A DNA stretch of 5,972 nucleotides from positions 8,835 through 14,806 of the forward strand of contig JAAVAM010000033.1 in NCBI GenBank assembly GCA_014804085.1, read 5' to 3'. The translations under genes were made by a program, and so were the position numbers. The stretch's first letter is position 1, and the number at the start of each line of letters is the position of its first letter. Positions 1 through 5,839 of the stretch are shown here, piece after piece. The notes beneath the pieces are model-generated. The model saw nothing but the letters and a program-made list of their open reading frames with translations. It had not been told where the DNA came from and did no database searches. The DNA is from Treponema sp. (GTDB lineage Bacteria; Spirochaetota; Spirochaetia; Treponematales; Treponemataceae).

Positions 1-2242
1 CGTTCCCTTTTGCGCCGCCACGCTTTGCGCTCCGTCCCTGCCGGGCGGCAGAACCCGCACCGCCGCGCGCGGACTGTGCGGAACGTTCGGCGGCACGCTC
101 GTTGCTCGCGCGGTACTCTTCCATGCGTTCGGGACTGTAAAAGCCGTCCTTCCAGTTGAACCGCGACGTTTCGGGAACGGGCAGCTTTTTGAGCATCGCC
201 GTCTTTACCAGCTTCAGCTCGCCCCGGCTCACCTTGGTCTTGGAAAAATCGATGAGTACGCGGTGGAAGCCCTCGTGGTCAAGCATTTCGATTTTGTCCA
301 CGATAGAGAACGGCGCTTCGGGCATGACGAACGAACCGTCGGGCGTGGAATTCACCTTGAATTCCATCTCCTCTTTGTCGGTAAAATAGGTGAAGTCGTA
401 GCTTTTGGGCAGCTTGAACCGCATTCTGAACAGCGCGGGATAGGCATAGGTCGTCACCAGCACGCGGTCGCGCACGTTCTTCTCAAACGTCGCCTGCAAG
501 TTGGCATACGAATTCTCAACCGGCGTGATGAACGCGCCGATGTCCTGATTCTCCAGCCAGCTGACCGCCCAGCGGTTGAACGTGTACAGGTACGGGCCGG
601 CGATAATGTTCACGCCCTTGCCCCGCAGCAGGGCGATATGCGCGATATTGTTCGCCACAAACGTAGTAAACCCGTTCGCAATGCACTGATCAAGGGTGAC
701 GGCAAGGTCGTCCTCGGTCGCCGCCGGGCAGTACGGGTCGAGCGAGATGATAATCTGCCGCTTTGAGAACGGCAGCGTCATCTTCAGGTCAAGCAAGTCC
801 GCCTTGGTCTCAAAGTTCAGCTCCAGAATGACGCGGACGGGGTGCTGCGACTGCACGGCGAACATATCGCTGACGGTCGAAACCTGCATGTACAGCCCCG
901 CGGGAAAATACGAAAGCTCGTTCTTTTCCACCGGCGTGAGGTCGAGCACGGGCAGTTTTTCCGCGCCCGGCTGACGGCGGAACCGCCCGATGTCGGCGGG
1001 CAGCACGCGAGCATACCGCTTTGACATCGCCTTGGTCTGGAGCAGGTACACGGAATCGCCGCAGGAAAAGCCCGCCGGAATGTCGATCCAGCGGTTGCCT
1101 TTGTCGTCGGTCTGCACGGTGCGCACCTTGTGGCTTTCGCGCCCGCTGTCGTCCTTGCGGTGCAGGCGCACGGAATCGCCCACCTCCGGCTCATACGATC
1201 CGCCCCTAAGGCATGCCATGCGCACGGGCATCGGCTCAGCGGCATCGTCCTGCGCGCGCGGCGCGGCAGTCTGTATGCGGTCGATGACTCCCAGGTAAAT
1301 GCCCGTGCCGCCCGCCTGCCGGGGATTCAGTATGGCATCGCCCGCGCCGTCCACGCCCGCCGCGCCCGTCTTGAAGCCGAACCAGTACGATGTCTTGGCG
1401 CGGGCAAAATCGGTGGCGAGCATACGCTTGGCGGCGGCGACCGAGCCTTTCTTGTCCTCCTGCCAGTGGTCCATCAGGTAGCGGTAGGCGGCCACGACCG
1501 AGCCGACGTACTCCGCGCTCTTCATGCGCCCCTCAATCTTGAACGACTCCACCCCCAGCTCCATGAGGTCGGGGATATGGTCGATCAGCTGCAAGTCCGA
1601 CGGGGAAAAATAGTAGCCCTGCTCCGTCCCCTCACCCATTTCCGCCGTGTAGAAGCGGCGGCAGGCCTGCGTACACATGCCCCGGTTGGCGGACTTGCCG
1701 CCCAAAAAGCTGGAGAACAGGCACAGCCCGCTTTCGCTCACGCACAGCGCGCCGTGCACGAACACCTCAAGCTCTGCGGACGTGCGCGCCTTGATTGAGC
1801 GCAGCTCTTCCAAGCCCAGCTCGCGGGCAACGACGACGCGCTTCAGCCCCTCCTGTGCGAGCAGGTTCACGCCCGCCGCGCTCGCCACGTTCATCTGAGT
1901 CGAGCCGTGCAGGACAAGACCGGGGAAAAACTCCTGGCACATCCGCACCACGCCCAGATCCTGCACGATAAGCCCGTCCGGCCCCACCCGGTTCAGATAG
2001 GCAAGGAAGCGGTACAGGCGTTCGGTCTCGCGCTCCTCGCTCACGGTGTTGACGGTCACATAGATTTTCTTTCCCATCCGGTGCAGCGACTGCACCGCGC
2101 CCTCAAACTGATTCCAGGCGAAGTTTGCCGAGCGCAACCGCGCGTTAAAACTTTTCAGCCCCAAATACACCGCGTCCGCGCCCTCGCCGATCGCGGCATC
2201 CAATGCCTCCGGATTCCCGGCGGGCGCCAATAATTCTGCCAT
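1..2242 (-). CDS. U32 family protein (RlhA/TrhP-like RNA hydroxylation enzyme, formerly 'peptidase U32'), 3' end beyond the window
   Basis: The reading frame is open from ATG 2242 to the window edge: 747 codons, stop not seen. The N-terminus MAELLAPAGNPEALDAAI followed by GADAVYLG is the classic U32 start, so this ATG is well fixed. The family signature lies near residues 158-195 (ELEVFVHGALC, then SANRGMCTQACRR), with cysteines C167, C174, C190 and C194; SFKIEGRMKS is at 233-242. Residues about 315-415 look like the beta-barrel domain that follows the U32 TIM-barrel-like part, and 430-700 resemble the extra C-terminal region of long RlhA-type members. E. coli relatives TrhP (YegQ) and RlhA (YdcP) hydroxylate tRNA U34 and 23S rRNA C2501; older literature calls the family collagenase-like peptidases. 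Which RNA this one acts on cannot be told. The last 40 residues seen are a basic Ser/Arg/Gly/Ala tail. No Shine-Dalgarno precedes the start. The family call is sure; the substrate is not. Confidence 0.93.
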   Translation of the reverse strand, partial: MAELLAPAGNPEALDAAIGEGADAVYLGLKSFNARLRSANFAWNQFEGAVQSLHRMGKKIYVTVNTVSEERETERLYRFLAYLNRVGPDGLIVQDLGVVRMCQEFFPGLVLHGSTQMNVASAAGVNLLAQEGLKRVVVARELGLEELRSIKARTSAELEVFVHGALCVSESGLCLFSSFLGGKSANRGMCTQACRRFYTAEMGEGTEQGYYFSPSDLQLIDHIPDLMELGVESFKIEGRMKSAEYVGSVVAAYRYLMDHWQEDKKGSVAAAKRMLATDFARAKTSYWFGFKTGAAGVDGAGDAILNPRQAGGTGIYLGVIDRIQTAAPRAQDDAAEPMPVRMACLRGGSYEPEVGDSVRLHRKDDSGRESHKVRTVQTDDKGNRWIDIPAGFSCGDSVYLLQTKAMSKRYARVLPADIGRFRRQPGAEKLPVLDLTPVEKNELSYFPAGLYMQVSTVSDMFAVQSQHPVRVILELNFETKADLLDLKMTLPFSKRQIIISLDPYCPAATEDDLAVTLDQCIANGFTTFVANNIAHIALLRGKGVNIIAGPYLYTFNRWAVSWLENQDIGAFITPVENSYANLQATFEKNVRDRVLVTTYAYPALFRMRFKLPKSYDFTYFTDKEEMEFKVNSTPDGSFVMPEAPFSIVDKIEMLDHEGFHRVLIDFSKTKVSRGELKLVKTAMLKKLPVPETSRFNWKDGFYSPERMEEYRASNERAAERSAQSARGGAGSAARQGRSAKRGGAKGN

Positions 2243-2248
2243 GCAAGC

Positions 2249-2277
2249 AGTATAGCACAGAACGGCGGACATGACTA
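2249..2277 (-). promoter_or_regulatory. promoter of the U32 gene, predicted leaderless
   Basis: On the minus strand, TATACT (2254 to 2249) is preceded by TGC, giving an extended -10 TGCTATACT. A weak -35, TAGTCA (2277 to 2272, 4 of 6 matches to TTGACA), sits 17 bases upstream. Only six bases separate the -10 box from the ATG at 2242, so normal spacing places +1 at or next to the A of the start codon. No AGGAG-like sequence lies upstream of the ATG. A leaderless transcript is inferred from this geometry. Confidence 0.6.
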
Positions 2278-2295
2278 GCAGACTATGGCGCGATG

Positions 2296-2304
2296 TGCTA
2301 TACT
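2296..2304 (+). promoter_or_regulatory. possible rightward extended -10 promoter
   Basis: TGCTATACT on the plus strand is identical to the U32 extended -10 element on the other strand. I see no good -35 box at the usual distance upstream. If active, transcription would start near 2311 and run into the palindrome, hairpin and repeat array without an obvious gene, so a product would be a non-coding RNA or read-through toward the lipoprotein gene. It may instead be only an arm of an operator or a duplicated fragment. Confidence 0.3.
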
Positions 2305-2441
2305 ACCCTCTGACGGTGCGCGACATACTGCTTGCCGACTCCGCCGCTCCCGAATACTAGATACCGGCACACGGCGCACCCCGCACCCCGCGCCGCACTC
2401 CTGCCCCAGTGCCACCAAACACCACGAACAGATGACCGACA

Positions 2442-2459
2442 CGCACCTGTACAGGTGCG
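2442..2459. repeat. 18-bp perfect palindrome, operator-like
   Basis: CGCACCTGT (2442-2450) is followed immediately by its exact reverse complement ACAGGTGCG (2451-2459). Continuous symmetry without a loop is more typical of a binding site for a dimeric regulator than of an RNA terminator. It lies about 200 bases from the U32 start and about 430 from the likely lipoprotein promoter, so which gene it would serve is unclear. Confidence 0.55.
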
Positions 2460-2484
2460 CATACAAACCATGCACGGGCGTTCC

Positions 2485-2509
2485 TCCTTGCTATTGTAAA
2501 TAGCAAGGA
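2485..2509. repeat. 11-bp stem with 3-base loop
   Basis: TCCTTGCTATT (2485-2495) and AATAGCAAGGA (2499-2509) are exact reverse complements around loop GTA. No run of T follows on either strand, so it does not look like a standard intrinsic terminator. It directly borders the 23-bp repeat array. The bases just right of it (CGTGCTACT, 2511-2519) match the end of a repeat unit, suggesting that the hairpin interrupts or replaces an earlier unit. Confidence 0.65.
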
Positions 2510-2519
2510 ACGTGCTACT

Positions 2520-2772
2520 GGCTATGCACGATCCCTGCTACCGTAAGGCGCACACCCTGTGCGCTCGGTTATACACGTTCCGTGCTCTAGGTTATCCGCG
2601 TCACGTGCGCTCGGCTGTTTGCGTCCCATGCTCTAGGCTGTCCACATTCCGTGCGACCGCTGTCCACGGCACGGGCGACCGGCTGTTCACGTTCCGTACT
2701 ATCGGCTATGTACGCCCCGTGCAACCGGCTGTCCGCGTCAGTTACTCACGGGTATCCGTGGTATGGGCGTAA
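2520..2772. repeat. degenerate 23-bp tandem repeat, about 11 units
   Basis: Units start at 2520, 2543, 2567, 2590, 2613, 2636, 2659, 2681, 2704, 2727 and 2750. All are 23 bp except the second (24) and seventh (22). Most begin GGCTGT or GGYTAT; the middle resembles CACGTTCCGTG, an imperfect dyad CACG-nnn-CGTG, and the end is commonly GCTCTA, GCGACC or similar. The best-preserved cores are at 2567-2589, 2636-2658 and 2681-2703; the last two units (2727-2772) are the most diverged. There are no conserved-repeat/unique-spacer alternations, so it is not CRISPR. The steady period despite heavy divergence means either an old minisatellite or a selected array of binding sites. Function unknown. Confidence 0.8.
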
Positions 2773-2866
2773 GGTCATCAATGCCGCACGGCGCAGGGGG
2801 AACGGGGCGTTTGCCGCGCGATTTGTGCGCGAAAACCGCGTAAAAATACCGTTTTATGTCGGAAAA

Positions 2867-2897
2867 TTACCATGAAGCCGTGGTATACTACTATAAT
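2867..2897 (+). promoter_or_regulatory. promoter of the pectinesterase lipoprotein gene
   Basis: Two candidate -10 boxes lie close together: an extended -10 TGGTATACT (2881-2889) and a consensus TATAAT (2892-2897). TTACCA (2867-2872) is a weak -35 (4 of 6 matches) 19 bases before TATAAT. The start of transcription would fall near 2896 or 2904, giving a leader of roughly 43-51 bases. TGnTATACT also occurs in front of the U32 gene, which supports its use as a promoter element here. Confidence 0.65.
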
Positions 2898-2902
2898 GGC
2901 AC

Positions 2903-2922
2903 GTGCGGAATGCGTTCCGCGC
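2903..2922 (+). promoter_or_regulatory. 5'-UTR hairpin
   Basis: GTGCGGAA (2903-2910) pairs with TTCCGCGC (2915-2922), seven Watson-Crick pairs plus one G-U, around loop TGCG. If TATAAT is used the stem begins at the very 5' end of the mRNA. It ends 12 bases before the Shine-Dalgarno, so it need not block ribosome entry; protecting the transcript end is one plausible role. Confidence 0.5.
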
Positions 2923-2934
2923 AATGAGCCAGAC

Positions 2935-2940
2935 AAGGAG
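2935..2940 (+). promoter_or_regulatory. ribosome binding site of the lipoprotein gene
   Basis: AAGGAG lies six bases before ATG 2947, an ideal arrangement. It decides the start: translation begins at 2947 with a signal peptide, not at TTG 3098, which has no such site. Confidence 0.9.
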
Positions 2941-2946
2941 TTATAC

Positions 2947-5839
2947 ATGAAAAGAACGAGGACGTTCAGGCACGGCATGCTCGCGGGCATGGTCGCGCTC
3001 GCCATCATGGGGGGGGTATTTTCTAGCCTGTTCCAACGATGACGGGGATGATGACGTTGATGCGACCGGCATCACGATAACACCGCACGAAGCGACATTG
3101 TATGTTGAGAGCGATGATAATCACCCGAATACAATAGAACTGACGGCGGCAATTGCACCGGCAAACACGACGAACAAAAATGTCGCTTGGTCAATAGTGG
3201 AAAACAACGGTGGGGCAACGCTGTCCGCACAATCGGGCGAAACAATCACCGTCACGGCGCAGAAGCCCGGTTTTGTGGAAATCACGGCAAGAACTGCGAA
3301 CAGCAAATCTGATACGATAACAATCATCGTACATCAAGATTCAAATACGGCACAAGCATTTGAGTCTGCACAAGGCTCATATACCGCCGGCGACACCACA
3401 ATCACCATTGGCAAGGACGGCACGGTTACCATCGGCGACAGCAGCGGATTTGCAATTGTCACGAAAAACGAAGACGGGTCAACCACGCTGACCGTAACGA
3501 TTGACGGCGTACCACACACGATCGTCATTGGTACAGACGAAAGCATGACGTATGACAACACGCCGCTTGAAAAGGCAACGCCCATACTTGTCGCAAATGG
3601 CACGGAAACAAAATACCAAACCATCCAATCCGCGCTGGACGCAATCACGGGCAGCGGGGACTACACCATCAAACTGCCGAAAGGCACGTACACCGAAAAC
3701 TACCTGCACTACACCGGCGCGGCGACGGTCAAAATCTCCGGCGACACGGCGGAACAGTACGGCGCAGACGTTATCATCACCGGGCACGGCGAGAACATGA
3801 CTCAGGAGCGGCAGCGCGAGCTGCTCGAATTCCAGGGCACGGGCAACCTTATCCTTGAGAACGTCTCCTTTGTGAGCGACTACAGCCGCAAGGAGCATTC
3901 GGGCGACGTACAGGCGGAAGTGGTCGGCTTTGACTCCACGGGCTATCTGGCGGCGTACAACTGCGCGTTCAAGAGCCACCAGGACACGCTCCGCACGGTG
4001 GGCAAGGCGTGGTTCTACCAATGCTACGTGGAAGGCGACGTTGACTTTATCTGGATGGAATCGGCGGGTATCGTCGCGCTGTACGAGGACTGCGAGATTG
4101 TCTCCGTCTATGACGAATATGCGACGACGCATCGGACAGAAATCTGCGCGCCCCGCATGACCCCCACAAGCAAGGTGGGCAAAGGCATCGTCATCTACAA
4201 CTCAACGGTCAAAGAGGACGAGAACGGCGACAAGCAGCAGACGTACCTCGCGCGCACACCATGGAATAAGTCCGCTGGCTACTGGAACCAGGTGGCGTAC
4301 ATCAAGACGACGATTTCCGGCGTAGAACCCGCACTGTGGTATGTGGGGAATCCCTGCAACACCGCCGAGGGCATCGACCAGACAATCATCGGGTGGAAGC
4401 TCTGCGGCGTGAGCGCGCAATCCTGCGGCTATGCGGGCAACGGCGACATCGTGAGCAGCGAGGACGTGGCAAAGGAATTCAGCGGCCGCCGCGCAATCCT
4501 CAACCGCCTGTACGACACGAGCGCGAGAAAATACAAGAAAGACAGCGAGACGCACTGGGACATTGACGCGCTCATCGCAAAGACGGGCTGGAACGTGGCG
4601 GCGGACACGTCAAAAGACCTGCTTGACGGTGAGACGGAAGCAAAAATCACGACCTACACGTTCGACAAAGAAATCAGCGAGTATCCCGACCTGACGACGA
4701 ACGGCTTTGCCAAAGAAAACGGCAAAGCCCACGCGCAGGCAAAGAACAAGGGAAGCACGCTCACGTTCCCCGTCACGGGCAAGGCGGTCGTCACCGTCAC
4801 GGGCTACTATAAGGGACTCGGAACGATTGGGGCAACCGACCAGGGCGACGCGCTGTTCGACTTCAACAACGGCTCGACGAGCAAAATGATTGAAAAGGCC
4901 TATATCGTGTACACGGGCGCAAGCACCGTCACGATAACTGCCGAGGCAGAAACGTACATCACCAAGATTGTCGTTGAGTATGACGACGGGCTTGTGTTCG
5001 CGCCCGTAGAGGCGATTACCGTCTCTGCCGACGGCGATGTCACGTCCGTTGCCGCCAAGAAGACGCTCCAGCTCAGCGCGGCGCTCACGCCCGCCAAGCC
5101 GACCAACGACGACATCCTGTGGTCGATTGTCAGCGGCGCGGACGCGGCGACCATTGACAAGCGGAGCGGACTGCTGACCGCGCTTTCGCCGTCCGCTGAC
5201 ACGACCGTGACCGTCCGCGCGACTTCCTGCGACAAGAATGCTCAATACGGAGAAAAAACAATTACGGTAGAAGCATTGGTGGAAGGCGCGTTCGACATCA
5301 GCTGGCTGGACAGCGCGGAGCACAGCAAAGCAGACGACATTGCCCCCACAAACGGAAATGCGGAAGTGGCAACCGGCGACAAGGGAACGGCATCCGACGT
5401 GTCGGCATGGGGCGGCTGGTCATACAGCAGCGGAAGACTAGATAAGAACTGGGGGTCAACAGGCGGATTGACCGTCACTACGTCTGACACCAACAAATTC
5501 CCCGCAGGCTATGACACGATGTATATCGACTTCCCGATTACGGCAGTCGCTAATTGCACGATCACATCTGTCAAGTTAGGCGGAGCAAACCACGGCACGG
5601 GAAACATCAACTCAGCAGTTTCATACAAAAAAGCCGACGCAGACAGCTTTACTCTCATAAAAGATAGCATCACGACACGTTCAACATTGCCAGATTTGGT
5701 GGAAACCAATATCAATCTTTCTGCCGGAGAAACTGTCACGTTGCGTGTTGCGCTAGGTGCGGCTTCAGAGCAGAGCGGCAATCGCAGTCCGACTATCGGC
5801 ACGGTCACCGTTTCCGGCAACAAAACAAAAACTAACTGA
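2947..5839 (+). CDS. surface lipoprotein with CE8 pectinesterase and Ig-like domains; out of frame at a poly-G tract (phase-variable or broken)
   Basis: From ATG 2947 the frame encodes a signal peptide (MKRTRTFRHG, then a hydrophobic stretch). As sequenced, it runs through eight G and stops at TGA 3040-3042 after 31 residues. From 3017 another frame continues with YFLAC-SNDDGDDD (lipobox, Cys codon 3029-3031) and stays open to TGA 5837-5839. With seven G the product is 963 residues, lipid-anchored at Cys28. Domains in that numbering: Asp-rich tether 29-38; Ig-like (Big_2 type) 40-129; small beta-rich linker 130-205; CE8 pectinesterase about 210-560, with GTYTE (246-250), Q322, Q345-D346 (HQDTL), nucleophile D366 (DFIW) and R436 (LARTPW); beta-sandwich, possibly carbohydrate-binding, 567-682; Ig-like 686-775; unrecognised beta-rich end domain 780-963. 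The known CE8 catalytic set (two Gln, two Asp, Arg) is present. CE8 enzymes remove methyl esters from pectin, so a surface role in plant-polysaccharide use is inferred. The frame from TTG 3098 alone would lack export signals. Confidence 0.88.
3009..3016 (+). repeat. poly-G tract (8 G) in the signal peptide: putative phase-variation switch
   Basis: Eight consecutive G lie between the hydrophobic signal segment (ending AIM) and the lipobox FLAC. With eight G the start ATG 2947 leads to a stop at 3040-3042. Removing one G or adding two joins the start to the 914-codon downstream frame, which has no stop back to 3017. The frame containing the lipobox has no ATG, GTG or TTG between the stop codon at 2948 and TTG 3098, so the eight-G state cannot make the exported protein by normal initiation. 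Slipped-strand change in such tracts is a known ON/OFF mechanism for surface proteins, including in Treponema. Confidence 0.75.

Larger units (their letters stand above)
2249..2304. repeat. 11-bp perfect inverted repeat forming back-to-back -10 boxes
   Basis: AGTATAGCACA (2249-2259) and TGTGCTATACT (2294-2304) are exact reverse complements, 34 bases apart. Each arm contains an extended -10 promoter element, one pointing left and one right. A second 11-bp match overlaps it: GCAAGCAGTAT (2243-2253) is the reverse complement of ATACTGCTTGC (2325-2335). The 17-base block at 2243-2259 therefore has its complement split over two sites on the right. Confidence 0.8.
2243..2946. other. 704-bp non-coding gap between divergent genes
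   Basis: No reading frame here is convincing: the candidates are under 90 codons, lack a ribosome binding site, and two of them run through a tandem repeat whose 23-bp period is not a multiple of three. The gap holds, left to right: the U32 promoter with a mirrored copy of its -10 box (2249-2304), a C-rich stretch with no recognised feature (about 2336-2440), a perfect palindrome (2442-2459), a hairpin (2485-2509), the 23-bp repeat array (2520-2772), an unremarkable stretch (2773-2866), then the promoter, UTR hairpin and ribosome binding site of the lipoprotein gene. Confidence 0.75.

Noticed and set aside
263..1798. Plus-strand frames of up to 222 codons opposite the U32 gene
   Set aside because: The minus strand encodes a clear family protein across the whole stretch; these are antisense shadows kept open by high GC.
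2275..2503. Small proteins on either strand beside the U32 promoter
   Set aside because: Both are about 70 codons, overlap on opposite strands, lack ribosome binding sites and consist of low-information Arg/Pro/Cys-rich sequence typical of GC-rich non-coding DNA.
2485..2509. Rho-independent terminator
   Set aside because: The stem is good but neither strand has a following T run, and no gene ends nearby.
2512..2772. Possible 86-residue plus-strand protein
   Set aside because: It runs through the 23-bp tandem repeat, whose period shifts the frame at each unit; it has no ribosome binding site and no recognisable domain.
2520..2772. CRISPR array
   Set aside because: The repeats are contiguous and degenerate with no unique spacers, and no cas genes are present.
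2778..3008. Minus-strand 76-residue frame over the lipoprotein promoter
   Set aside because: It is antisense to the promoter, ribosome binding site and signal peptide of a well-supported gene and has no start signal.
3005..3045. Programmed ribosomal frameshifting on the G run
   Set aside because: Joining the frames needs a +1 (or -2) shift inside a signal peptide. No stimulatory pseudoknot or internal Shine-Dalgarno is evident, so tract-length change or sequence error explains the data more simply. Transcriptional slippage remains possible.
3479..5323. Minus-strand frames of 217 and 237 codons opposite the pectinesterase gene
   Set aside because: They mirror the coding frame of the plus-strand gene, have Arg/Val-rich compositions and no recognisable domains or start signals.
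3098..5839. Pectinesterase gene starting at TTG 3098 as a complete protein
   Set aside because: No ribosome binding site precedes this TTG, and the start would fall inside the first Ig-like domain and discard the signal peptide and lipobox. The frame is simply the downstream part of the gene that begins at 2947.
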